Shown here: positions 32,625 through 41,677 of the stretch, piece after piece
Numbering within the stretch: the stretch's first letter is position 1
How the letters are laid out: every line of letters begins with the position of its first letter
NCBI GenBank assembly: GCA_903913215.1
Contig: CAIWKE010000027.1
Coordinates: 124,001 to 188,000 of the forward strand
Length of the DNA: 64,000 nucleotides
Direction of reading: 5' to 3'
Source: an uncultured Holophagaceae bacterium
GTDB taxonomy: Bacteria > Acidobacteriota > Holophagae > Holophagales > Holophagaceae
Notes under the pieces: model-generated
What the model was told of the DNA's origin: nothing
Databases searched by the model: none
The model's input: only the letters and a program-made list of their open reading frames with translations
Position numbers and translations under genes: made by a program

Positions 32625-33875
32625 TTAGTCTTCGTACATCCGCACCAGGAGCCCGGAGCGCAGCTTGGGCTCGAACCAGGTGGACTTGGGGGGCATGACT
32701 TCGCCGGCGTCGGCCACGCTCATGAGCTGAGTGAGCGAAGTCGGATAGACCGCAAAGGCCACGGCGTAGCCTGCCTTCACCCGGCGCTCCAGCTCGTCCA
32801 TGCCGCGGATGCCGCCCACGAAGTCGATGCGGGTGTTGGTGCGGGGATCGTCGATGCCGAGGATGGGGCCCAGCAGGTTGTCCTGGAGGATGCTCACATC
32901 CAGGCCGCGCACGGGATCGGCCGCAGGGAAGGTGCCGGGCTTGGCGCAGAGCTCATACCAGGTGCCATTCAGATACATGCCGAAGGTGGTGGGGGCCTCG
33001 GGGGCGCGGTGGGGGGAGACGGCCACCTCGAACTTTTCGCGGACCGCGGCCAGGAAGGCCTCGGGGCTGTGGCCGTTGAGATCCTTCACCACGCGGTTGT
33101 AGTCCATGATCTTGAGCTGATCGTGGGGGAAGACCACGGCCATGAAGCTCTCATAGGACTCGTTGCCGTCCACGGCCAGGCCCTTGGCCTTGGCTTCGGC
33201 GCGGCGGGCCTGCCCATAGCGGATGGCGGCGGCGGTGCGGTGGTGGCCGTCAGCGATGTAGAGGGCCTCCACGCCGTTGAAGAGGTGGACCAGCTCGTAG
33301 ACCACGGTCTCGCCCGAGACCACCCAGACCGTGTGGCCGATGCCGTCAGGCGTCACCACGTCATAGACCGGCACCTGCTTGCGGATGTCGTTCACGATGT
33401 GGTCGATGTAGGGCACGGCGCGGTAGGTGAGGAAGACAGGCTCAGCGTTGGCGGCCTGCTCGGTGACGTGGCGGGTGCGGTCGTCCTCCTTGTCCTGGCG
33501 GGTGAACTCGTGGCGCTTGATGGTGCCGTTCTCATACTCTTCCACGGAGCAGAGGCCCACCAGGCCTGCCTGGACATGGTCGCCCATGCGCTGCTGGTAG
33601 ACGTAGAGGCAGGGGGTGTTCTCCTTGAAGAGCGTGCCGCTGGAGATGAGGCCGCGCAGGTTGGCGACGCCCTTGGCGTAGACCTCGTCCGCGTGGACAT
33701 CGATGCCCACGAGCAGGTCGATCTCAGGACGCCCCACATGGAGGAAGGAGTGGGGATTGCCCTTGGCCAGCTCGGCGGCCTCCTGGGTGTTCACCACGTC
33801 ATAGGGCACCGAGGCCACCTGAGCTGCAAGCTCGGGACGAGGACGGTGGGCGCGAAAAGGCTTCAGCTGGGACAT
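32625..33875 (-). CDS. DUF1015 protein of the serine operon
   Basis: 416 residues. The family signature includes PFRAHRPRPELAAQVASVPYDVV at the N-terminus and LYIADGHHRTAAAIRYG, with Asp209-Gly-His-His-Arg213 resembling the active loop of the ParB/Srx/SerK superfamily. DUF1015 genes are often linked to serA and serC. This suggests a role in serine or phosphoserine chemistry, possibly substituting for the absent phosphoserine phosphatase gene; that is inference. The ATG at 33875 with AGGTG is chosen over 33887. Confidence 0.88.
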   Translation of the reverse strand: MSQLKPFRAHRPRPELAAQVASVPYDVVNTQEAAELAKGNPHSFLHVGRPEIDLLVGIDVHADEVYAKGVANLRGLISSGTLFKENTPCLYVYQQRMGDHVQAGLVGLCSVEEYENGTIKRHEFTRQDKEDDRTRHVTEQAANAEPVFLTYRAVPYIDHIVNDIRKQVPVYDVVTPDGIGHTVWVVSGETVVYELVHLFNGVEALYIADGHHRTAAAIRYGQARRAEAKAKGLAVDGNESYESFMAVVFPHDQLKIMDYNRVVKDLNGHSPEAFLAAVREKFEVAVSPHRAPEAPTTFGMYLNGTWYELCAKPGTFPAADPVRGLDVSILQDNLLGPILGIDDPRTNTRIDFVGGIRGMDELERRVKAGYAVAFAVYPTSLTQLMSVADAGEVMPPKSTWFEPKLRSGLLVRMYED

Positions 33876-34056
33876 GACACCTGCCATTAGGAAGGCCCCC
33901 CACGGGGCGCACTTCCGCCATTATTGCCCCATAGGTTACTTTTCGACGATCCCTGGTGCATTTTTTGACGAAATTTCGCTATGTCCTAGGAAGTCGCTCG
34001 GCTTCCGGTGTCCCTAACCAGGATTTTCCCGTTGACGGATCGTTAACCGGAGAGGT

Positions 34057-34788
34057 TCAGGCTTCCCCGAACTCTGGCCGCCGGTGGTCCGAGATCAGGG
34101 CCGCGTTCATGAGCAGCTCCGTCAGGGGCAGGTCGATGGTCTGCTCCACCCGGCAGGTCTCCACGAACTCGATGTCAGGGCGGTCCCAGGTGAGGATCTC
34201 GTAGACCGCTGCCAGGCCCTCTTCCGCCTGGAAGGCCGCGTGGACCACTTCGCCGGCTTTGAGGTAGACCAAGCCCATGCCCGCCTCAGATTTGACCGTG
34301 AGGGTGCAGGACTTCTTCTCCCAGCTCAGCAGCTGGAGGATGCTATTGAGGCCGATGCCCCGGATCATGCCCGTGGGCTCGAAGCTGGCCGCAGCCCGGA
34401 TGGCATCCATGAGGATGGTGAGCCGGGGAGGCTTGGTCAGGATGCGGATGGCCCCCAGCTGCAGGGGGGTGTTCAGGTGCTGACTCTCGTCCAGACCCGT
34501 CATGACGATGATCGGCACCTGGGGGTAGAGGCGGCTGGCCTTGGCGATGAGGTTGAAGCCGTCCATGATCGGCATGTTGAGGTCTGTGACCAGCACGTGG
34601 ACCGGCTCGTGCCGCAGCAGGTTCATGGCCTGGGCGCCGTCGCTGGCCATGATGATCTTGAAGCCCACGAGGCCCTTGAGCCCGGCCCGGTAGAGGCTGA
34701 GGGTGGCGCGGTCGTCCTCCACCACCAAGAGGGTCTTGGTGGGGACATCAGGCTTGGGCAGGGGGCGGGGGCGGCTGGGAAGGGTCAT
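34057..34788 (-). CDS. Response regulator with PATAN/DUF4388 output domain
   Basis: 243 residues. The REC domain at residues about 18-135 has acidic pair Asp25-Asp26 (VEDD) and phosphoacceptor Asp69 (VTDLNMPIMDG). Residues about 145-240 have the PATAN pattern (IGLNSILQLLSWEKKSCTLTVKSE, GLVYLKAGEVVHAAF), which is common in Acidobacteriota and deltaproteobacteria. Signal unknown; no sensor kinase adjacent. The start at 34788 leaves a short Pro-rich lead. Confidence 0.87.
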   Translation of the reverse strand: MTLPSRPRPLPKPDVPTKTLLVVEDDRATLSLYRAGLKGLVGFKIIMASDGAQAMNLLRHEPVHVLVTDLNMPIMDGFNLIAKASRLYPQVPIIVMTGLDESQHLNTPLQLGAIRILTKPPRLTILMDAIRAAASFEPTGMIRGIGLNSILQLLSWEKKSCTLTVKSEAGMGLVYLKAGEVVHAAFQAEEGLAAVYEILTWDRPDIEFVETCRVEQTIDLPLTELLMNAALISDHRRPEFGEA

Positions 34789-34867
34789 GGGACGTGGTCG
34801 AGCATACCGCGAGGCGGATTTGTAGCTCCAATAATCCAGACGGCAGAACCGGCGCTCTACAGGAGTT

Positions 34868-36136
34868 TCAGCGCTCCGCACCCTTGGGCACCCGATGGGA
34901 TGGGGGGGGCTCCAGGGCCAGGATGGCCAGGGCCTCCTGGGCATCCTGGGGCCGTCGGGCTTCCCATTCCACCACCCAGGGGGGCAACTCCGCGTCCTCA
35001 TAGTCCCGGACCTTGCGGTGCCAGCTCACCAGGGACTGGACCATGGCCTCGTGGATGTTCTCGGCCTTGGGGGGCAGGTGCCGGTCCCAGATCGGCTCGT
35101 GGAAATATTTGAGGAGGGTGGCCTCGGCGGGCTTACCCCAGACGGCATAGGTGCGGTCCAGGGGGCCACCGATGGGCTTCTGGTTCAGGTTCTCGCCGTA
35201 GAGGTAGTAGAAGACCGCATCCCCGTCGCTCCAGTGGCGCAGCACGCCGAAGCAGCCTTTGAGGAGCAGGTTCTGCAGGTCCAGGTCCAGGGGCTTGTCC
35301 GTGCGGAAGTCCCAGGGCCCCACGTGGGCGTGGGCCACGGAGGGGTAGCCCACCTCGGTGATCATGACGGGGCGCTGGAACCGGGCGGTGAGCGTGCGGG
35401 CCTTGTAGACGATCCACCACCAGGCGTCCCGGATCTGGTCGGGCCCCGGATACTCGTCATATTTGGCGATGGGGTCATAGGTGTTGATGCCGATGACGTC
35501 CAGGCAATCGCCAAAGGTGAAGCTGTCATGGCTGTCGAAGTTCACGCTGTAGACCAGCTTGCCCTTGTAGACCTGACGCACGGCCTGGGCCAGACGGCGC
35601 CACTGCTCGGGAAAGGGGTGGGTGGAGGCCATCTCGGTGCCGAGGCTATACCACTCCACGCCGCCCTCCTGGGCCAGGGCTGCCAGGCGCACGTTGAAGT
35701 CCGTGTAGCTGCGCCACCAGAGGTTCCAGTCGTCAGGCGCGATGTTGCCTCGCCACCAGTCCGCGTTTTCCGCCTCGTCCCGCATGTTGATCGTGGGGAA
35801 GAACATCATGCGCAGCCCCCGTACCCGGGCCTGCTCGAAGGTGCGGCGCAGGCTCGCCTCCGTGGGGCTGGAGGTGGGATGGCGATGGATCACGTTGCTG
35901 TGCCCCGTGTCCATGCGGTAGATGGCCTGGAGGCTCACGCAGGTGGCCCCCGTGGCCGTGATGCGGTCCAGCTCCTCGGCGTAGTCGTAGTCTGGCACCC
36001 CTGCGTAGAGTCCCAGCACGAATCCCCGCGGCTGGGGCACCAGGGCCTTTGCCTGCTTCCGGCGCACCAGGAGGAGCGTGAAGGGCAGGACCAGGGCGGC
36101 TAGGAGGGCGATGAATTGGCTGAGGCGACGGGGCAT
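34868..36136 (-). CDS. GH113-like glycoside hydrolase fold protein
   Basis: 422 residues. A signal anchor covers residues 6-24. A TIM-barrel follows, with likely acid/base Glu168 (EWYSLGTEM) and nucleophile Glu261 (VMITEVGYPS), spaced as in clan GH-A family 113 beta-mannanases. DVIGINTYDP and FFPTINMRD are further barrel strands. Probably periplasmic; activity on a mannan-like or other glycan is inferred only. Confidence 0.8.
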   Translation of the reverse strand: MPRRLSQFIALLAALVLPFTLLLVRRKQAKALVPQPRGFVLGLYAGVPDYDYAEELDRITATGATCVSLQAIYRMDTGHSNVIHRHPTSSPTEASLRRTFEQARVRGLRMMFFPTINMRDEAENADWWRGNIAPDDWNLWWRSYTDFNVRLAALAQEGGVEWYSLGTEMASTHPFPEQWRRLAQAVRQVYKGKLVYSVNFDSHDSFTFGDCLDVIGINTYDPIAKYDEYPGPDQIRDAWWWIVYKARTLTARFQRPVMITEVGYPSVAHAHVGPWDFRTDKPLDLDLQNLLLKGCFGVLRHWSDGDAVFYYLYGENLNQKPIGGPLDRTYAVWGKPAEATLLKYFHEPIWDRHLPPKAENIHEAMVQSLVSWHRKVRDYEDAELPPWVVEWEARRPQDAQEALAILALEPPPSHRVPKGAER

Positions 36137-36205
36137 GGGGAAGGCTCCAAGCTCCAGCCTAACGGCAGGAGATTGGAGTTAGGAAACAGCCTTTCTCTAA
36201 CCCGC

Positions 36206-36218
36206 GAAGCGCAGCTTC
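36206..36218 (-). repeat. GC-GCA-GC-tip hairpin downstream of the CNNM gene
   Basis: GAAGC-GCA-GCTTC small hairpin 8 bases beyond the CNNM stop. It shares the GC(GCA)GC tip with the hairpins at 43538-43572, 49978-50000 and 50068-50090. Too short to be a convincing terminator on its own. Confidence 0.45.
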
Positions 36219-36226
36219 CCGAGCCC

Positions 36227-37474
36227 CTACATCCGCTCGACCTTTACCTGCACAATCCTCGTCCCATCCATCCGCAGCACCGTCAGGCGGGCGCCTTCGA
36301 CGGCGACGGTGTCCTGGGCCAGGGGCACGCGGCCCAGGCGGGCCATGACGAGGCCGGCCAGGGTATCGAAGCCGTCCCGCTCCCAGCTCAGACCCAGCGC
36401 CGCGGCCACATCTTCCACGTGGACCTGGCCCGCCACCAGCCAGACGCCGGGGGCAGATTCCACCAGCCCACTGGGGGCCTCATGTTCGTCCTGGATCTCG
36501 CCAAAGACCTCTTCCAGCAGGTCCTCCATGGTCACCAGGCCTGAAACGCCACCGAACTCGTCCACCACCAGGGCCAGCTGGTTGCGGGCCCGTTGCAGGT
36601 CCCGCAGGAGCTCCGCCACGGGTTTGCTTTCGGGCACGAAGTGCGGGGCCTTCATGAGGGCCGTGAGGGGCAGGTGGGTACCGTCCGGCAGCTGCATGAG
36701 GTCCTTGAGCAGCAGGACGCCCCGCACCAGGTCGATGCTGCCTTGGAAGACCGGCAGTCGGGAGTGGCGGCTTTCGGTGAAGGCCGCCCAGGCCTCCTGG
36801 ATGGTGGCCTCCACGGATAGGGCCACGATGCGGGTGCGGGGGGTCATGACCTCGCGCACCACCGTATCGCCAAAGGTGACCACGTTGCGGATCAGCTCCC
36901 GGTCCTCAGCTTCGAGGATGCCTTCGGCTTCGCCCTCCTCCAGGAGGGCCGTGACGGCCTCCTCCGTGGCCTCTTCGGTCTCATCCTCCTTGGCCCGTTC
37001 CTCCGCATGGCGGCGGCCAATCATGCGGGCGATGGGATCTACCAGGGGCCCCAGCAGGGCGTGGACCGGGGCGTAGAAGGGGAAGAGCTGGGTGAGCCAG
37101 AGAGCCGGATCCCGGGAGATGAGGCTGGCGGGCAGGAGGAGGTCCATGAGCCAGAGGCCCGTGAGGCCCAGGAGGCCCAGGGTCCAGGCACCACCCGGGA
37201 GGCTGTGGTGCAGGGGCCAGAGCAGGACCACCAGCACCAGCAGCAGCAGCTGGTTCCAGAACTCCAGGCCCATGCCCAGGGCCCGTGGCTCCTCCAGGAG
37301 TCTGCTCAGGCGCGCATCGGCGATGGCCTCCTCCTCCAGCAGGCGCCGCCGCTGCACGGAGGTCAGGGCGTGGAAGGCCGAGAGGAGGATGGCCATGGAG
37401 CCGCGGTAGAGCAGCACCGACAGGGTGAGGAGGTAGTGCCAGGAGGGGGAGGACGTGCCGCTTATATCAGCCAT
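36227..37474 (-). CDS. CNNM/CorC-family membrane protein with CBS pair
   Basis: 415 residues. It starts with three to four membrane segments (about 12-34, 70-84, 93-112). A CBS pair follows (VREVMTPRTRIVALSVEA and ALVVDEFGGVSGLVTMEDLLEEVFGEI), then a C-terminal CorC_HlyC domain (FDTLAGLVMARLGRVP). The family mediates Mg2+/Co2+ efflux or resistance at the inner membrane. Standard length and motifs. Confidence 0.9.
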   Translation of the reverse strand: MADISGTSSPSWHYLLTLSVLLYRGSMAILLSAFHALTSVQRRRLLEEEAIADARLSRLLEEPRALGMGLEFWNQLLLLVLVVLLWPLHHSLPGGAWTLGLLGLTGLWLMDLLLPASLISRDPALWLTQLFPFYAPVHALLGPLVDPIARMIGRRHAEERAKEDETEEATEEAVTALLEEGEAEGILEAEDRELIRNVVTFGDTVVREVMTPRTRIVALSVEATIQEAWAAFTESRHSRLPVFQGSIDLVRGVLLLKDLMQLPDGTHLPLTALMKAPHFVPESKPVAELLRDLQRARNQLALVVDEFGGVSGLVTMEDLLEEVFGEIQDEHEAPSGLVESAPGVWLVAGQVHVEDVAAALGLSWERDGFDTLAGLVMARLGRVPLAQDTVAVEGARLTVLRMDGTRIVQVKVERM

Positions 37475-37504
37475 TGTCCCGCTGATTCTAGCCTGATCAT
37501 GTGA

Positions 37505-38968
37505 CTAGCGTGTTTCCTGACGAGCCAGGAGCTGGCGGGACAGGTCGGCGCGGGCGGCCTCACTGAGGTGGAGCTTGCGGCGCTCGGCCTCGCGGAAGTA
37601 CTCCTCTGGGTCCCGGCAGAGGCCGTCTGGTGTGGGCGGCAGGCCCTTACGGACCCGGGCGGCATTGAGGAAGGCATAGGGTTCCCTGGCCAGCTCAGGG
37701 CTCTGCATGAGGTGCCGGAAGGTCCACCAGCCGCCCAGGATGAACCAGACACCCAGCACCGCCACGGCCTTGACCTGGAGGCCGCGCATGAAGTCCTGCC
37801 GCTGCCGGATCTTCTGCCAGACCACGCCGGCCCAGAGGTTAAGGGCGATGATGCCAGCGGTGAGCAGAAGCGTGCCGGTCCAGCCCTGGCTGTACCAGCC
37901 CCAGCCTGTGGCACTGATGAAGGCGGGCGCCAGCATGAGGCTGAAGATCAGGTTCAGGTGCAGCATGTAGAGCAGCAGGGATTCCCGGCTGGCGGCCTCC
38001 ACGGGATTCGGGCCCTTCCAGCGGGGTCGCAGCAGCTCCACGGCCCCCATGAGGGTTCCGCCCAGGAGGATGCAGCCCAGGCGCCCGGCCACGCTGGGCA
38101 GGGTGGCGTTGGAGATGCGGGCCAGCTCTGCGTAGGTGAAGGCGCCGGAGCGGCTGTGCAGGAGCCAGACGCCATTCTGCTGGATCCACTGGCCGCCCCA
38201 GAGCCAGGCGTGCTGGGCCGAGCCGCCCCAGGCGAGGAGGAGGGCGCCGAGCATGCCCAGGGCCGTGAGGTACTGGCTTTCGCTCCAGCGAGCCTGGCCC
38301 GCCACGGGTTCCACCCGCAGGTGCCGGTACACACCGCCCAAGAAGGCGCCGAAGGCCGGGAAGGCCAGCCAGGGGAAGAGGGGGAAGAGGGCCTGGACGC
38401 CGCGGTCCGGGTTGCCGTTGAAGAGGCCGCGGATGGGGAGCCAGAGCCCGTCTGCCACGCCCGTGGCCCAGAGGTGGGGCGAAAGCAGGGGGACAAAGAT
38501 GGCGATGAACAGGGCGAGGCCTGTGAAGACCCGGGGATTCTTCACCAGCCGCGCCAGCAGCTGGAGGACGACCAGGGAGTAGACGATGCACTGGAGCACG
38601 TCGATCTTGAACAGCTCCCGGGCCTTCTGGGCCGTGTTCAGCAGGGTCCAGTCCGCGGCCGTGATGCCCGGCGCGTGGAGGGCGTAGGCGCAGAGCAGGA
38701 TGAAGCCGAGACGCCGGGCCGTATCCGGCCAGAAGGGGCGCAGGGTGTCGTCCGTGCGGAAGGTGGAGATGGTCAGGCTGTAGCCCGCCGCCATGGTGAA
38801 ACTGGGGGCCACCAGCCCATTGAGGTAGTTGAGCCAGTCCGGCCGCAGCCCCTGCATCAGATACACATTCACCACATGCACCTCGATCATGACGATCACC
38901 GCCCAGCCCCGCAGCTGGTCGATCCAGTCACAGCGCTTTGATGGCGTCAGGTCAGTCCAGGTCGACAT
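37505..38968 (-). CDS. Multi-pass acyltransferase-like membrane protein (DUF1624/DUF5009 type)
   Basis: 487 residues with about ten membrane segments. It begins with CDWIDQLRGWAVIVMIEVHVVNVYL, where the R-G-W and E-x-H block is typical of heparan-alpha-glucosaminide-N-acetyltransferase-like proteins. GAGG precedes the ATG at 38968. A C-terminal soluble tail (about 430-487) holds KLHLSEAARADLSRQLL. It possibly acylates an envelope polysaccharide; substrate unknown. Confidence 0.75.
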   Translation of the reverse strand: MSTWTDLTPSKRCDWIDQLRGWAVIVMIEVHVVNVYLMQGLRPDWLNYLNGLVAPSFTMAAGYSLTISTFRTDDTLRPFWPDTARRLGFILLCAYALHAPGITAADWTLLNTAQKARELFKIDVLQCIVYSLVVLQLLARLVKNPRVFTGLALFIAIFVPLLSPHLWATGVADGLWLPIRGLFNGNPDRGVQALFPLFPWLAFPAFGAFLGGVYRHLRVEPVAGQARWSESQYLTALGMLGALLLAWGGSAQHAWLWGGQWIQQNGVWLLHSRSGAFTYAELARISNATLPSVAGRLGCILLGGTLMGAVELLRPRWKGPNPVEAASRESLLLYMLHLNLIFSLMLAPAFISATGWGWYSQGWTGTLLLTAGIIALNLWAGVVWQKIRQRQDFMRGLQVKAVAVLGVWFILGGWWTFRHLMQSPELAREPYAFLNAARVRKGLPPTPDGLCRDPEEYFREAERRKLHLSEAARADLSRQLLARQETR

Positions 38969-39001
38969 GGAAGGCCTCAGAAAGGGAAACGGAAAAGGGA
39001 A

Positions 39002-39077
39002 CACCGCCAAGACGCCAAGACGCCAAGAAAAACAAACCTTCATTTGCAGTTCTTGGCGTCTTGGCGTCTTGGCGGTG
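39002..39077. repeat. Perfect 28-bp inverted repeat of GACGCCAA units
   Basis: Left arm 39002-39029 and right arm 39050-39077 are exact reverse complements, each built from three GACGCCAA-type units after CACCGCCAA. A 20-base centre separates them. It lies between the permease and acyltransferase genes. Same architecture as the CGCAGAGG elements but a different unit sequence. Confidence 0.9.
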
Positions 39078-39107
39078 AATCATTTGCTTTTCAATGGGTG
39101 GAAGGCC

Positions 39108-40616
39108 TCAGGCGCTCTGGTTCCGCATGACGCTGTGCCTGCGGCCATAGGCGAAGTAAATGACGAAGCCCAGGGCCAACCAGGCGATGAGGCGCCACCA
39201 GTTGGCTACGGGGAGGGAGAACATGAGCATGAGGCAGCTCAGCACGCCCATGACGGGCACGAAGGGCACCCAGGGGCAGCGGAAGGGGCGCTCGGCTTCG
39301 GGGTGCTTCTTGCGCATGATGAGCACGGCGGCGCAGACGATGACGAAGGCCAGCAGGGTGCCGATGTTGGCCAGATGCAGCAGGGCGTCGATGGGGAGGA
39401 AACCCGCGAGGGCGCCCACGAAGGTGCCCACCAGCATGGTGGACTTCCAGGGGGTGCGGAACTTGGGGTGCACATCACCGAAGGTGGCCTTGGGGAGCAG
39501 CCCGTCCCGGGCCATGGCCAGGAACACGCGGGGGCCGGAGAGCATCATCACGAGCAGCACCGAGGTGATGCCGCTGACACCGGCCGTGGCGATAAGACCC
39601 TCTGCCCAGCCCATGCCCTTCTGCTTGAAGGCATCCGAGACCGGGGCGGCGATGTCGAGGTTGCTGTACTTGACCATGCCAGTGAGCACGGCCACCACGG
39701 CGATGTAGAGGACCGTGCAGACCAGCAGGGAGACGATGATGCCGATGGGCACGTCCCGCTGGGGGTTCTTGGCCTCCTCCGCGTGGGTGGAGACCGAGTC
39801 AAAGCCGATGTAGGCGAAGAAGATGATGGCCGCGCCCGCCATGGTGCCAATGGGCGCCCCGCCTCCGTCCGCCATGCCCGCAACCCGATGCCCGAAGAAG
39901 CTGATGCCGGTCCAGCCGAAGGGGGCGAAAGGGTGCCAGTTGGTGGTGTTGATGAAGAAGGCGCCCACGCCGATGACGAATAGCACCGCGGCCACCTTGA
40001 TGGCCACCATGACGCCGTTGAAGGTAGCGCTCTCCTGAATGCCCTTCACCAGGATGGCGGTGATGATCACGACGATGACAATGGCGGGCAGGTTGAACAG
40101 GGCCCCGGTGGAGGCGAAGTGGCCCGTGGCCGGATCGTATTTCCAGGGGGACTCGCTCAGAATCTTGGGAATGTGGATGCCGATCTTGCTGACGGCGCTC
40201 TGGAAGTAGGCGGACCAGCCCGTGGCCACGGCGGCGCTGGAGACCCCGTATTCGAGGATGAGATCCCAGCCGATGATCCAGGCGAAGAGCTCGCCCAGGG
40301 TGGCGTAGGCGTAGGTGTAGGCCGAGCCCGCCACGGGCACCATGGCCGCGAACTCTGCATAGCAGAGGGCCGCGAAGATGCAGGTGATGCCTGCGATGAC
40401 GTAGGACAGCATCAGCGAGGGGCCAGCGATGTTGTGGGCCGCGGCGCCCGTCGCCACGAAGATGCCCGCGCCGATGATGGCGCCGATGCCCAGGGCTGTG
40501 AGCTGCACGGGGCCCAGGACCCGACGGAGCCGGTTCTCGCCCTTGGCTTCTTCCAGGAGGAGGGCCAGGGGCTTGCGGGCAAAGAGCTGGGAGGAGGTGC
40601 TCGGGTCGTTCGCCAT
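39108..40616 (-). CDS. APC-family amino-acid permease
   Basis: 502 residues, twelve or more membrane segments, of the cationic-amino-acid-transporter (CAT/YhdG-like) branch. First-helix GIGAIIGAGIFVATGAAA, then YAEFAAMVPVAGSAYTYAYATLGE, and FFAYIGFDSVSTHAEEAKNPQRDVP. GGAG eight bases upstream supports the start at 40616. Imports amino acids by proton symport or exchange; specificity unknown. Confidence 0.92.
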   Translation of the reverse strand: MANDPSTSSQLFARKPLALLLEEAKGENRLRRVLGPVQLTALGIGAIIGAGIFVATGAAAHNIAGPSLMLSYVIAGITCIFAALCYAEFAAMVPVAGSAYTYAYATLGELFAWIIGWDLILEYGVSSAAVATGWSAYFQSAVSKIGIHIPKILSESPWKYDPATGHFASTGALFNLPAIVIVVIITAILVKGIQESATFNGVMVAIKVAAVLFVIGVGAFFINTTNWHPFAPFGWTGISFFGHRVAGMADGGGAPIGTMAGAAIIFFAYIGFDSVSTHAEEAKNPQRDVPIGIIVSLLVCTVLYIAVVAVLTGMVKYSNLDIAAPVSDAFKQKGMGWAEGLIATAGVSGITSVLLVMMLSGPRVFLAMARDGLLPKATFGDVHPKFRTPWKSTMLVGTFVGALAGFLPIDALLHLANIGTLLAFVIVCAAVLIMRKKHPEAERPFRCPWVPFVPVMGVLSCLMLMFSLPVANWWRLIAWLALGFVIYFAYGRRHSVMRNQSA

Positions 40617-40752
40617 GAACAGGACTCCATGCAATCCAGGAGGGACGGTCCCGGAACGGGTTGGTCGGTAAGGGGGGCCGGAGGCTTCCGGCGATCCTAG
40701 CATTGAATGCAGGACATGACAGCTTTGTCCCAGGCACAGTCTGAGGTTCTGT

Positions 40753-41523
40753 ATGGGCTTCCCTGGCTATGCTGCCCCCATGTCCCCCGTCTCTCGGCCT
40801 CTCTTCCCCTGGCTGGCATCCTTCCGGACCGCCCGCGGGGCCCTCTGCCTGTGCCGGGGCTGCCTGCGCCAACTCGAGAGGGATCCAGAAGCCGTCTTGA
40901 CGCCTGGGCCCGAAGCGGGCCTCTGCCCCCGCTGCTGGGCGGGCCTCCTGCCCCTGGCCGAGCAGCGCTGCCCCCGCTGCGCCCTGGTCCACGGCGAGGG
41001 CAGCTGCCCTGAGCCCACGGCCTGGAGTCTCGGCGATGCCCTCTGGGACTACCACGGGGGTCGGCCCCCCCTGGGCGCCCTCCTGGTCCCGGGCATCAAG
41101 CAGGGCGAGACCGGCTGGCGCCAAGCCCTGCTGCGACATCTGATGCGGGCTCCCCTGCCAGCCTGGGCGGAATCGGTGGACCTGGTCACGGCTGCACCCA
41201 GCACCTTGCCGCGTCGACTCCTACGGGGCTTCGACCTCGGTGCCGAGGTCGCCCAGGTAGTGGCGAAGCGCCTGGAGCGACCCTGTGTGCCCCTGCTCGC
41301 CAAGGCCTGGGCGAGCGGTCGCCAGGCGGCCCGCACGGAAAGCCAGCGTCGCCGGCGCCCCCACCGCGCCATCCGCCTGCGCCCCCGGGCCCGGCCCGAG
41401 GGGATCATCCTCCTGGTGGATGACGTCTGGACCACTGGTACAACGCTCCTGCGCTGCGCCCAGGCCCTCGAAGCCGGGGGTGCGGCCGAGGTGCGCGTAC
41501 TGACGCTGTTCAGGGCCCTATGA
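40753..41523 (+). CDS. ComF-family phosphoribosyltransferase-like protein
   Basis: 256 residues. An N-terminal zinc-binding part has clustered Cys (CLCRGC, CPRCWAG, CPRCAL). The C-terminal PRTase fold has the PRPP loop ILLVDDVWTTGTTLLRCAQAL. ComF proteins act in DNA uptake or in bacteria without obvious competence. The start at 40753 has GAGG upstream; an ATG at 40780 is an alternative without a ribosome-binding site. Confidence 0.9.
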   Translation: MGFPGYAAPMSPVSRPLFPWLASFRTARGALCLCRGCLRQLERDPEAVLTPGPEAGLCPRCWAGLLPLAEQRCPRCALVHGEGSCPEPTAWSLGDALWDYHGGRPPLGALLVPGIKQGETGWRQALLRHLMRAPLPAWAESVDLVTAAPSTLPRRLLRGFDLGAEVAQVVAKRLERPCVPLLAKAWASGRQAARTESQRRRRPHRAIRLRPRARPEGIILLVDDVWTTGTTLLRCAQALEAGGAAEVRVLTLFRAL

Positions 41524-41677
41524 GGCTGGAGACTGGATGCTGGGGTCGAGGCCAACGGCGGAGCGGCGTCAGCCTGGAACAGCCGGAAGCTGACAGCTTC
41601 ATGGGGAAGCTGCCCATGGATTCGAGGGAGCGGGAAACCGGAAGAGGGATGAACTCAGCATCCGGGTGGTCACGACC

